From NCBI RefSeq assembly GCF_040760005.1, contig NZ_CP099760.1, forward strand, positions 1,855,501 to 1,919,500: a DNA stretch of 64,000 nucleotides, in the 5' to 3' direction. How positions within the stretch are numbered: position 1 is the stretch's first letter; the number at the start of each line of letters is the position of its first letter. Below the pieces are notes generated by a model. The model searched no databases, was not told the origin of the DNA, and saw only the letters and a program-made list of their open reading frames with translations. A program made the position numbers and the translations under genes. This document shows positions 26,349-34,806 of the stretch, in pieces. The stretch comes from Pseudomonas sp. stari2. Its GTDB lineage: Bacteria; Pseudomonadota; Gammaproteobacteria; Pseudomonadales; Pseudomonadaceae.

Positions 26349-29300
26349 TTATGCGCGTCGAACGCCGAAGCCATCAGCTGTGCCGCCTCCGATCCCGATA
26401 TCGAGTCGGGTATCAGCCTGGCCTGTGGCCGGGAAGATCACCATCCGTTTGCCGATGCCGCCCGAGTCGGACGCCCAGCACCAGCGCTCAATGGTGCGTC
26501 GACCGCTGTAGTTACTGATAACGGCTCGCCATTCGGCCAGAGAAGGAATTCTTCCTCCCATATTGGCCGCCGTGTTTGCACATACGGTGTAGGTATTGAA
26601 GTGGCCTGTGCCAAACAGACGGTCCACGTTTGAAGTGGTGACGGTGTAACTCGCGGTTTGATTCGCATTGTCCGTAACGGTAATGGTTGCTGAACCGTTG
26701 CCCTTTGAAATGACGCGGCCGTTGGTGGCGTTGACTTCTGCGACGTTGGGGTTACTGGAGGCATATCTGTAGGGAAGCACGCCTCCACTGGCCGATCGGT
26801 CACCAAAGGCGCCGGCAGGAGGGTTGGTAGGGGTGTCGTTATCCCTAAAGTGCCAGGCATTCAGACTCATAGTGGCTGGGTTGATGGTCAGTGGCGGAAT
26901 CGGAGAGTTGACGGTGAAGCTTCGTGGGTTTGACGTTTGTCCGGTCGTTAAAGCCCGTGTGGTGATGGTATGTCCGCCCAGTCCTACTGCCAGCGTAGTG
27001 GTCCATATGCCGGTGTTAAGAGCAGTCGCAATGTGTTTTGGCGTGTTTCCATCGTAGATCTGGACATCATGCAGAGGCGTTACCCGGCCTTGCAACGAGA
27101 CTGAAGTGTCTGTGGTCGCTCCATTGTTCGGCAGTTCCCCTCGGGAGTCTCTTACTGAATCGAGCGACGGAGCGGTGTGAACTGCGACGGTGAAAATACG
27201 AACCGCCGACTCCGGTTGTGCCCCATAAAGTGCCTTGGCCTTGATGTTGTGCGGCGCGACGCTGAGGCCGGTGAAGGTCTTGCTCCAGTCGCCATTGGCA
27301 TCGACATTGGTGACGGGCGCGACGGGGGTGGTGCCGTCGTAGAGCTGCACGGTCTGGCCGGGGCTGGCCTTGCCGGTGACAGTGACGCTGGTGTCGAAGG
27401 TGGTGCCGTTGTGCGGAACGCTGCCCTTGGAGTCGGTGACATTGGTGATGGACGGAGCTGAGGCGACCGCGACGGTAAGGCTGCGAACCGCCGACTCCGG
27501 TTGTGCCCCATACAGTGCCTGGGCTTTGATGTTGTGCGGCGCGACGCTGAGGCCGGTGAAGGTTTTGCTCCAGTCGCCGTTGGCATCGACATTGGTGACG
27601 GGCGCGACGGCGATGGCGCCGTCATAGAGCTGCACAGTCTGGCCGGGGCTGGCCTTGCCGGTGATGGTGACGCTGGTGTCGAAGGTGGTGCCGTTGTGCG
27701 GCACGCTGCCCTTGGAGTCGGTGATGTCGGTGATAGTCGGTGGAACAGCTGCCATCACCGTAAAGGCACGGATCAGGCTGGAAACCGGGTCCGCTGGATA
27801 TAGAGCGTGAGCTGTAATGTGATAATCCTTGATCTGGAGGTTGAGCAGGGTCTTGCGCCAGACGCCATCGGCACCAACATCAGCATTGCCGTGCGAGGTC
27901 GAGCCATCGAAAATCTCGACTGTCTCATCTCGGGTCGCAGAGCCTTCGACAGTTACCTGCTCAAAGAAAGTCTCGCCACCTTCTGTAACCTCCCCATTGG
28001 CGTCAGTCACATGGGTGATCTTTGGCGTCAGCCAGTCGTATAGGGTTCTGATCGTAAGCGGCAATCCCGGGAACTCAATTGCATCGACTTCTTCAGCGCT
28101 GCCATCAAACGAGACTTTGCAAATCACGTTCGCCGGTGTGGAATGTCCCAGTTTCATTAACTCGCTTCGAAGCAGCACTTCATTCAGCCCGCTGCTGAAT
28201 TGCGCGGGAGTGATTTCCACGCCATCGAGCATCCGGATGATGTGGTCGCTGCCCACCGCTGTCTTGCCTTCCAGCCTCAGCCAGAGACGTTGCTTGAGCG
28301 CAATGTAATGCCACTTGGCAACGAGTATTGTGGCGTTCCCGTTGAACGTCCTCAGATCCAGGACCCGGTTATCGTCTGACTCAGGTACTTGAGGGCGAGG
28401 CAGATCGTTCTCGGGGTCGTCGAATCCCGTTACTCTCAGGCCCAACGACTCTGATTCTGTCTCGTGGCCATAGCGGCGCACGAAGTACTTCACGTCCACT
28501 GTTTTGTTGATGTTGGGGCCAATGACCGTTGGGGGAAGATGAAAGCCCACGCTGCCACTGCTGTGCCCGGGTAGCTCAAGATCATTCGATGTGCCGGCGC
28601 CTGGAGTTCCGATCCAATGCAGGGGAATGATATCGAGGGCCGGATTCATACTGCCGTAGCTGACGTTGACGTCCACACCGTTCAATCCATCCATTGCTTT
28701 GAGTACGGCGTTCGGTGCCTGTTTGACTTGTGGCGCTGGCAATTCACCTACCAGCGACCCGATCAGCAGATTGAGTGCGGCGGAGTGACTGTATAAACCT
28801 GTGGACGCGTGCTTGAGCGAGTAACGCACTCTGACGTACTGCCCGATACTGATCGTGACGAAGTTCGCGGGCACTCGAAAACGCAGCGGTTTACCGGCGC
28901 TCGGCGAGGTGATGGGCACCCAGTCGCTGATGCTGCCCAGCGGATGGGTCGCCTGCCAGTACCAGGTCAATATGTCGTGTTTTTTCGTCGGCGGATTTTC
29001 AATGCTTATGTGGACGACATCGAAGACTTTGGAAGGATCGAGCACATCCTTGTCTTTGTCGGCTTCCTCCACCTCGGGTCTTGGCAATGTCGCTGTGACG
29101 GCTTGCACCTTGACCAACAGATGCTCCGACTCTCTGACACCGTAGAGTTCCGTTTCGTCATAGGACACGGTGTACCAAAGATCGAGTTTGCCCTTGTCGA
29201 GCACGATGATGTGCTCTTTGTCGACGTAAGCAGTGAAAAAGCCTTCTTTCGCCTCGTTGTCAGTGACGGTGTGAGTGAATTCATGGACATAGGGCTGGCC

Positions 29301-30581
29301 GTTGGACTTTTCACCTATCCAGTGACCGGCGACCAGGTCGCCCTTGGCAATGGTCAGGTACGTGATCCGTACCGTGGCATAGGGCCTGTCCGACTCGAGT
29401 ATGTCACCCAGCAACTCGACAATCGTCGGTGCGTCCGGCATCGATACGTCACCCACCACGTCGGCGAACTCACGTTTGGAGGATAACGGCAGACTTCCGT
29501 CTGCCTTCGTCAGCACGTAGGAGGCATCCGCCCGGCCCATGGCGATGGCGCGGACTTGTGCGTAAGGCACTGCGAAATCCATGACACTCGGGATGTTCGC
29601 CACCGTTCTGGATTCGGTGTGAATCAAAGGCTTGCTACTGAAGGGAGTGCCGACCCAGGTCATTTTTACCGAGTCGTTCAGCGCGAAGTCCGAGCCCTGG
29701 ATATGAACCTGGACCGTGACGTCCTTCTGGTTCAAGTTGATGATCGTTATGATCCCATTGACCGATTCCTTGATAATCGGGGCTGGCAGACGCCAAGCGC
29801 CGGCGTCGACGGCGATCCGCGTGCGTTTGGAGTGCCGGGAAGACCAGTTCCATACATCATCGTGAGGGTCGTACTTGATTTCCAGTGCCGCGCTGTCGCC
29901 ACCGGCCAGAATGTCTTCCTGTTTTGCGACGATCACGATGGGGTCCTTGCCCTCCGCCTGAGCTTGTGTGACGAGGTGCGGCGCCAGGGTATGGCTGCCC
30001 CACCGCATCAGAATCGTGTCTCTCAGTGTGATTTCCGGGTAGGCACGGACAGTCAGCGGAACGCCTTTTTTCGCCCAGTCGGCGTCGATCACTCCCTGAT
30101 CGATGATGTCCTGCGGCAATTGTGCGATGTGCAGTTCTGAGTGCCCGTCAGGTAGATGAGGTTCCTTGTCGCGGCCACCGGGGCTGGTGAGTTTGACCCG
30201 AAACAGTGACAACACAGAGGGATCGTCCGGCGCAGTTGCACCGAACCGGGTCAACTCATAAAAGCATTCATGCAGACCGGGAGTGAACAGCTCTTTGGGC
30301 AGGTAAAAAAACAGATGCCTGTCCTTTTCCCCCGGTTCAACCGTTCGGGTGAATACCGCAACGTCGTCCCAATAAACAACATTTTTATCCCCTTCCAGCA
30401 TGTCGAGGTACGCCACAATTACGCACAACACGCCGCTGTCACTTTCCGAAACCACCACAATATTGATCCCGCCATCGGCGTCCTCGATTGGCGTGACTGC
30501 ACCGCTGATCTGCATGGGCCGAAGCGCCAGCGTGCCGGGCTGGTGGAGATCGGGAAACAGAAGCGGACTGTGGGTGAGCAT
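26349..30581 (-). CDS. Large Ig-like repeat protein with lectin-like C-terminal domain, no signal peptide (protein D)
   Basis: A 1,410-residue paralogue of protein A. The N-terminal half is divergent beta domains (VKLTSPGGRDKEPH, SVKMTWVGTPF). The second half carries Ig-like repeats, two of them almost identical (VTDSKGSVPHNGTTFDTSVT). A BIG2-like domain follows (LPYRYASSNPNVAEVNATNG), then a ~90-residue tail (CANTAANMGGRIPSLAEWRAV, WCWASDS, GFGVRRA) that resembles the C-type-lectin/DUF1566-like folds capping some bacterial adhesins. No signal peptide is visible. A strong site (AAGGAG, 7-base spacing) supports the ATG at 30581. The palindromic lux-box-like motif lies 73 bases upstream. The gene is downstream of yecA-ybaN on the same strand but has its own control region. 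Confidence 0.82.
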   Translation of the reverse strand: MLTHSPLLFPDLHQPGTLALRPMQISGAVTPIEDADGGINIVVVSESDSGVLCVIVAYLDMLEGDKNVVYWDDVAVFTRTVEPGEKDRHLFFYLPKELFTPGLHECFYELTRFGATAPDDPSVLSLFRVKLTSPGGRDKEPHLPDGHSELHIAQLPQDIIDQGVIDADWAKKGVPLTVRAYPEITLRDTILMRWGSHTLAPHLVTQAQAEGKDPIVIVAKQEDILAGGDSAALEIKYDPHDDVWNWSSRHSKRTRIAVDAGAWRLPAPIIKESVNGIITIINLNQKDVTVQVHIQGSDFALNDSVKMTWVGTPFSSKPLIHTESRTVANIPSVMDFAVPYAQVRAIAMGRADASYVLTKADGSLPLSSKREFADVVGDVSMPDAPTIVELLGDILESDRPYATVRITYLTIAKGDLVAGHWIGEKSNGQPYVHEFTHTVTDNEAKEGFFTAYVDKEHIIVLDKGKLDLWYTVSYDETELYGVRESEHLLVKVQAVTATLPRPEVEEADKDKDVLDPSKVFDVVHISIENPPTKKHDILTWYWQATHPLGSISDWVPITSPSAGKPLRFRVPANFVTISIGQYVRVRYSLKHASTGLYSHSAALNLLIGSLVGELPAPQVKQAPNAVLKAMDGLNGVDVNVSYGSMNPALDIIPLHWIGTPGAGTSNDLELPGHSSGSVGFHLPPTVIGPNINKTVDVKYFVRRYGHETESESLGLRVTGFDDPENDLPRPQVPESDDNRVLDLRTFNGNATILVAKWHYIALKQRLWLRLEGKTAVGSDHIIRMLDGVEITPAQFSSGLNEVLLRSELMKLGHSTPANVICKVSFDGSAEEVDAIEFPGLPLTIRTLYDWLTPKITHVTDANGEVTEGGETFFEQVTVEGSATRDETVEIFDGSTSHGNADVGADGVWRKTLLNLQIKDYHITAHALYPADPVSSLIRAFTVMAAVPPTITDITDSKGSVPHNGTTFDTSVTITGKASPGQTVQLYDGAIAVAPVTNVDANGDWSKTFTGLSVAPHNIKAQALYGAQPESAVRSLTVAVASAPSITNVTDSKGSVPHNGTTFDTSVTVTGKASPGQTVQLYDGTTPVAPVTNVDANGDWSKTFTGLSVAPHNIKAKALYGAQPESAVRIFTVAVHTAPSLDSVRDSRGELPNNGATTDTSVSLQGRVTPLHDVQIYDGNTPKHIATALNTGIWTTTLAVGLGGHTITTRALTTGQTSNPRSFTVNSPIPPLTINPATMSLNAWHFRDNDTPTNPPAGAFGDRSASGGVLPYRYASSNPNVAEVNATNGRVISKGNGSATITVTDNANQTASYTVTTSNVDRLFGTGHFNTYTVCANTAANMGGRIPSLAEWRAVISNYSGRRTIERWCWASDSGGIGKRMVIFPATGQADTRLDIGIGGGTADGFGVRRA
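27200..27740 (-). repeat. Two near-identical 285-bp tandem repeats in protein D gene
   Basis: The word GAACCGCCGACTCCGG begins at 27200 and again at 27485, a 285-base (95-codon) period. The two units are almost identical at the DNA level, implying recent duplication or gene conversion of one Ig-like domain. Confidence 0.85.
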
Positions 30582-30654
30582 GACGAAACTCCTTAAAGAG
30601 CACGCAATGGGATCGCAGACAGTTTTTTATTGAACCTGAGGAGAGGAGGAGGGG

Positions 30655-30675
30655 CTACTGTCAGATCTGACAGGT
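30655..30675 (-). promoter_or_regulatory. Perfect palindromic lux-box-like motif upstream of protein D gene
   Basis: Toward the gene: ACCTGTCAGATCTGACAGTAG. The core CTGTCAGATCTGACAG (30658-30673) is a perfect 16-bp palindrome fitting CT-N12-AG. It differs from the two copies near 19.3-19.7 kb in only a few bases of the left half and has the same orientation to its gene. Confidence 0.65.
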
Positions 30676-30709
30676 GAACAGGGTTTTTCGACGAGCGGTT
30701 GCCGAGCTC

Positions 30710-31105
30710 TCAGCGTTTGTGCAGGGTTTTCTGTCGCAGAATGTAGACCGTCACCAGCACTGCACTGGTCAACATGAACCCGCGCGCCCACGGCAGCGGC
30801 ACCAGGTAGCACGAGAACAGAATGCTCGCCCACATCAGCCCGATCGCGTAGACCTTGCCCTTGAGCGGTATGCCGTTGCCGTCGAGGTAGTCGCGGATCC
30901 ATGGCCCGAGTCGGGGATGCTCGACCAGCCATTGATAGAAACGCGGGGAGCTGCGGGCGAAGCAGGCGGCTGCCAGCAGAAGGAAGGGAGTCGTGGGGAG
31001 AACAGGCAGGAAAATCCCGATCACCCCCAATGCCACGCTGAGCCAGCCGATGGCCAGCAGGATGTAGCGCAACATCAGGGGGCGGTTGCCTATGGGGTTG
31101 TCCAT
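30710..31105 (-). CDS. ybaN: YbaN/DUF454 family inner-membrane protein
   Basis: A 131-residue membrane protein with an N-terminal hydrophobic segment (LRYILLAIGWLSVALGVIGIFLPVLPTTPF) containing the LPVLPTTPF block typical of DUF454. FARSSPRFYQWL and a second pair of membrane segments near the C-terminus (GLMWASILFSCYLVPLPW, GFMLTSAVLVTVYIL) follow. The family is widespread in proteobacteria and its function is not established. It starts 10 bases after the stop of the upstream UPF0149 gene, so the two form an operon. The start codon has only a weak ribosome-binding site, and Met11 is an alternative. Confidence 0.88.
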   Translation of the reverse strand: MDNPIGNRPLMLRYILLAIGWLSVALGVIGIFLPVLPTTPFLLLAAACFARSSPRFYQWLVEHPRLGPWIRDYLDGNGIPLKGKVYAIGLMWASILFSCYLVPLPWARGFMLTSAVLVTVYILRQKTLHKR

Positions 31106-31115
31106 AGGCCGGATC

Positions 31116-31703
31116 TTAGTGGTGACGTGGCTTTAGGATCGCCGGTTTTTCGTCGGGTGCCTGGCACAACAGGTACAGCGCGGTCAGGGCTTCCGGGATC
31201 TGCACTATCATGTCGTCCATCAGGTTTGCATCCTTGGCGATGTCTTCGAACTCAGGCTGTTCGTCGAACAGGCCCGAACCGACCATGATCGGCAGGAGCA
31301 TTTCGCTGACTTCTTCTTCGGCGGTTTCGAACCAGGCCGCTTCGCGCAGGAACACGCCTTCCATGAAGCCGATGCACCAGCCGCGCAGTTCGGAATCGTC
31401 CGGGTCGTCGCCCAGGTCCAGTTCGCATGGCAGCTCGAACTCTTCATCGGAGGCCAGTTGGCGGGCGATGTGGGCCTTGAGGCCGATCAGCGTGGCTTCG
31501 ATCTCTTCGCGCTGGGCTTCGCTGCTGTAATGCGGCTCTTCGGCGAACAGGGCGTCGATCCACTCACGATCCGGCACCACGTCGGCGCAGATCGACAGCG
31601 CGGTCAGGTAACCGTGAGCGGCCACGTAGTCCAGCGCCTCTTCATGCAGCTCGTCGGCGTCGAGGAAGACTTGCAGGCGGGTTAGTTGCTCGGCGAAGGA
31701 CAT
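31116..31703 (-). CDS. UPF0149/YecA-like family protein
   Basis: A strongly acidic 195-residue protein starting MSFAEQLTRLQVFLD. It contains SICADVVPDREWIDALF, RGWCIGFMEGVFLREAAWF and LLPIMVGSGLFDEQPE, which fit the UPF0149 (YecA/YgfB) fold; the C-terminal SEC-C zinc motif of YecA is not present. The ATG at 31703 is chosen because the family consensus begins there; upstream in-frame sequence is not conserved-looking. Members have no firmly assigned biochemical role. It is followed within 10 bases by the DUF454 gene on the same strand. Confidence 0.82.
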   Translation of the reverse strand: MSFAEQLTRLQVFLDADELHEEALDYVAAHGYLTALSICADVVPDREWIDALFAEEPHYSSEAQREEIEATLIGLKAHIARQLASDEEFELPCELDLGDDPDDSELRGWCIGFMEGVFLREAAWFETAEEEVSEMLLPIMVGSGLFDEQPEFEDIAKDANLMDDMIVQIPEALTALYLLCQAPDEKPAILKPRHH

Positions 31704-31980
31704 TAAAGGGCTACCTTGGGGGAATAAACAATGCGGGAATTCTAGGCCTTCTTGAGCCCTCAAGCCAGCCGCACGGCAGATTTGCCCGCACAAGCTTCTT
31801 ATCGGCGGTGCCCTTTGCCGGGGAGGGCTCGGGTATACTGCCGCGCTTTGCGATCCCTGCCGGTGTCGCGGCTGATTTTGTAGAGCGCGATGCAATGCGC
31901 CCTTACGTTTTGTTTAAAGCAGCTTCGGCTGTCTTGAATCAGCCTGTGCAGGGATGTTTCGGTGGATTTTTGGAGTTTTT

Positions 31981-34110
31981 ATGCTCGAACAGGCTCAACG
32001 CGTCCTCAAGGACATCTTCGGCTACGACAGTTTCCGTGGCCGTCAGGGTGCAATCATTGAGCGCGTGGCCAGTGGCGGTGATGCCCTTGTCCTGATGCCG
32101 ACCGGCGGCGGCAAGTCCCTGTGCTTCCAGGTACCGGCGCTGCTGCGGGACGGCCTGGCGGTGGTGGTTTCGCCGCTGATCGCGTTGATGGACGATCAGG
32201 TCGCCACCCTCGAAGAGCTGGGCGTGGCGGCTGCCGCGTTGAATTCCACGTTGAGCGCCGAACAGCAGCGCGATCTCGCCAACCGGATCAAGCGTGGCGA
32301 AGTGAAGATGCTCTATCTGGCGCCGGAGCGTCTGGTGCAGCCGCGCATGTTGTCGTTCCTGCAAGGTTTGAACATCGCGCTGTTCGCCATCGACGAAGCG
32401 CACTGCGTATCGCAATGGGGCCATGACTTCCGTCCGGAATATCTGCAACTGGGGCAGTTGGCGGAAATGTTTCCCGATGTACCGCGCATCGCCCTGACCG
32501 CCACCGCCGACAAGCGCACCCGGGAAGAAATCGTCACCCGCCTGCATTTGCAGAACGCCGAGCGTTTCCTGTCGAGCTTCGACCGGCCGAACATCTTCTA
32601 CCGCATCGTGCCCAAGGAGCAGCCGCGCAAGCAGTTGCTGGCGTTTCTTGCCGAGCGACGCAGCGACGCTGGCATCGTTTACTGCCTGTCGCGCAAGAAG
32701 GTGGAGGAGGTGGCCGCGTTTCTCACCGAACAGGGCTTCCCGGCGCTGCCGTATCACGCCGGCCTGCCCAACGATCTGCGCGCCTATCACCAGAAACGCT
32801 TCCTCAACGAGGAAGGCCTGATCATGGTCGCCACCGTGGCCTTCGGCATGGGCATCGACAAACCCAACGTGCGTTTCGTCGCTCACCTCGACCTGCCGAA
32901 ATCCCTGGAAGCCTATTACCAGGAAACTGGACGTGGCGGCCGTGACGGCCTCCCGGCGGACGCGTGGATGGCCTATGGTCTGCAAGACGTGGTGATGCTC
33001 AAGCAGATGCTGCAGAACTCCGAAGGCGACGAGCGCCATAAGCGTCTGGAGCAGCACAAGCTCGACGCGATGCTCTCGCTCTGCGAAGAAACACGCTGCC
33101 GCCGTCAGGCGTTGCTGGCGTACTTCGACGAAGACATGCCCGAGCCCTGCGGGCATTGCGATAACTGCACCGACGGCGTGCAGACCTGGGACGCCACCGA
33201 GCCTGCGCGTCAGGCGCTGTCGGCGATCTATCGCACCGGCCAGCGTTACGGCGTCGGCCATCTGGTGGACGTATTGCTGGGCAAGGACAACGAAAAGGTC
33301 CGCAGCTTCGGCCATCAACACTTGTCGGTGTACGGCGTCGGCAAGGCGTTGAGCGAGAGCGAATGGCGCTCGCTGTTTCGCCAGTTGGTTGCTCGCGGTC
33401 TGGCCGATGTCGATCACGAAGGCTACGGCGGGCTGCGCCTGAGCGATACCTGCCGGCCGCTGCTCAAGGGCGAAGTGAGCCTGGAGTTGCGCCGCGACCT
33501 CAAGCCGCAAGTCAGCGCCAAGAGCGGCAGCAAGAGCCCGGCCAGCCAACTGGTGCGGGGTGAAGAGCGCGAACAGTGGGAAGCGTTGCGTGCCCTGCGG
33601 CGCAAACTGGCGGAAGAACACGGCGTGCCGCCTTATGTCATTTTCCCCGACTCGACCCTGCTGGAAATGCTCCGCAGCCAGCCGACCTCGCTGGCGGACA
33701 TGGCCCGGGTCAGCGGCGTCGGCGCGCGCAAGCTGGAGCGTTACGGCGAGGCCTTCCTCGAAGTACTCGGCGGCGAAGCCGAGGCGCCGAAAGTGGTGGC
33801 CGACGTACGTCACGAGCTGATCACCCTGGCCCGTGCCGGCATGACACCGCTGCAGATTTCCGGTCAGTTGCAGTGCTCGGAAAAGAACGTTTACACCATG
33901 CTCGCCGAAGCCATCGGCAAGCAGCAATTGTCGCTGGAACAGGCGCTTGATTTGCCAGAGGACCTGATGGGCGAAGTCCAGGACGCGTTCCTCGACGGCG
34001 AGGGCGAGTTGCCGTCGGTCGCCGAAGTGGCGGAGCTGTTTGCCGGTCGCGTACCGGAAGGTGTGCTGTATTGCGTAAGGGCTGCGCTGCAATCGGAATT
34101 CGAGATGTGA
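31981..34110 (+). CDS. recQ: ATP-dependent DNA helicase RecQ
   Basis: A 3'-5' helicase of 709 residues acting in recombination and repair in the cytoplasm. Visible motifs: the 0/I region ([27 protein letters not shown]), DEAH box ([19 protein letters not shown]), [17 protein letters not shown], an RQC zinc site ([10 protein letters not shown]...CGHCDNC), an HRDC domain (about 520-595) and a C-terminal helix-turn-helix extension ([20 protein letters not shown]). GGAG lies seven bases before the ATG at 31981; an in-frame ATG 27 bases upstream is less likely. It is longer than E. coli RecQ (about 610) because of the C-terminal extension, which is common in pseudomonads. Confidence 0.96.
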   Translation: MLEQAQRVLKDIFGYDSFRGRQGAIIERVASGGDALVLMPTGGGKSLCFQVPALLRDGLAVVVSPLIALMDDQVATLEELGVAAAALNSTLSAEQQRDLANRIKRGEVKMLYLAPERLVQPRMLSFLQGLNIALFAIDEAHCVSQWGHDFRPEYLQLGQLAEMFPDVPRIALTATADKRTREEIVTRLHLQNAERFLSSFDRPNIFYRIVPKEQPRKQLLAFLAERRSDAGIVYCLSRKKVEEVAAFLTEQGFPALPYHAGLPNDLRAYHQKRFLNEEGLIMVATVAFGMGIDKPNVRFVAHLDLPKSLEAYYQETGRGGRDGLPADAWMAYGLQDVVMLKQMLQNSEGDERHKRLEQHKLDAMLSLCEETRCRRQALLAYFDEDMPEPCGHCDNCTDGVQTWDATEPARQALSAIYRTGQRYGVGHLVDVLLGKDNEKVRSFGHQHLSVYGVGKALSESEWRSLFRQLVARGLADVDHEGYGGLRLSDTCRPLLKGEVSLELRRDLKPQVSAKSGSKSPASQLVRGEEREQWEALRALRRKLAEEHGVPPYVIFPDSTLLEMLRSQPTSLADMARVSGVGARKLERYGEAFLEVLGGEAEAPKVVADVRHELITLARAGMTPLQISGQLQCSEKNVYTMLAEAIGKQQLSLEQALDLPEDLMGEVQDAFLDGEGELPSVAEVAELFAGRVPEGVLYCVRAALQSEFEM

Positions 34111-34188
34111 GCATTTGCTTACACAAACCGTTATACGGATGTAACGATTCAGTACAGGGCAGCTCTTGCCTATAGCCAAATGTCATGC

Positions 34189-34207
34189 TTAGCTGACTAA
34201 TAATTAG
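34189..34207. promoter_or_regulatory. SlyA/MarR-type operator upstream of the MarR-family gene
   Basis: Two overlapping dyads: TTAGCTGACTAA (34189-34200) and CTAATAATTAG (34197-34207). The first keeps the TTAGC...CTAA arms of the recalled SlyA consensus TTAGCAAGCTAA. It lies 45 bases upstream of the regulator's start, fitting autoregulation. Confidence 0.5.
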
Positions 34208-34244
34208 TTTTTCTCTATTTCTTCAGTCTAACCATGAGTGTTTT

Positions 34245-34679
34245 ATGCCGTTAACCGATCAACACCGCTTTGGCATGCAACTGGCCCAGATGTCCCGTGG
34301 CTGGCGTGCCGAACTGGATCGCCGGCTGGCCGGTCTGGGTTTGTCCCAGGCGCGCTGGCTGGTGCTGCTGCATCTGGCTCGCTTCGAAGAGGCGCCGACC
34401 CAAAGGGAGCTGGCGCAAAGCGTCGGCGTCGAAGGGCCGACCCTCGCACGATTGCTCGACAGCCTGGAAAGCCAGGGCCTGGTGCAACGCCAGTCCGTGA
34501 TGGAAGACCGCCGGGCGAAAAAGATCGTGCTGTGCGCCCCGGCCCGCCCGCTGATCGAACAGATCGAAACCATCGCCACGCAACTGCGCAAGGAGCTGTT
34601 CGAGGGCATCGATGAGGCTGACATGAAGGTGTGCATGCGGGTTCACGGCCACATTCTGGCCAACCTGGAAAAATCTTGA
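34245..34679 (+). CDS. slyA: MarR-family transcriptional regulator (SlyA type)
   Basis: A 144-residue winged-helix dimer. LGLSQARWLVLLHLARFEEAPTQRELAQSVGVEGPTLARLLDSLESQGLVQR is the MarR DNA-binding core, with the DRR wing (MEDRRAKKIVL). The length and the RELA..VGVEGPTLARLLD helix match SlyA/RovA-type regulators that respond to small aromatic ligands or stress. A palindromic operator lies upstream and a terminator immediately downstream, so it is a monocistronic, probably autoregulated gene. A second near-consensus site at 55483-55494 may be a target. Confidence 0.87.
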   Translation: MPLTDQHRFGMQLAQMSRGWRAELDRRLAGLGLSQARWLVLLHLARFEEAPTQRELAQSVGVEGPTLARLLDSLESQGLVQRQSVMEDRRAKKIVLCAPARPLIEQIETIATQLRKELFEGIDEADMKVCMRVHGHILANLEKS

Positions 34680-34703
34680 GGCACACCGACGTGCCGTTTT
34701 TTT
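34680..34703 (+). terminator. Intrinsic terminator after slyA-like gene
   Basis: GGCAC-ACCGAC-GTGCC followed by GTTTTTTT, beginning at the base after the stop codon. Confidence 0.85.
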
Positions 34704-34806
34704 GAGGGATCGCGCTGAGCAGACTATAAGAACTACTGGGCAATATCGTGTTCGTACCGGATGTGCGAACCCAGAGAAGTCGGTTTTGCTTATTTAAGGG
34801 ATGCTC

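Noticed and set aside
31704..31895. Extended N-terminus for the UPF0149 protein
   Set aside because: The upstream in-frame sequence lacks family similarity, and the family start matches MSFAEQL at 31703.
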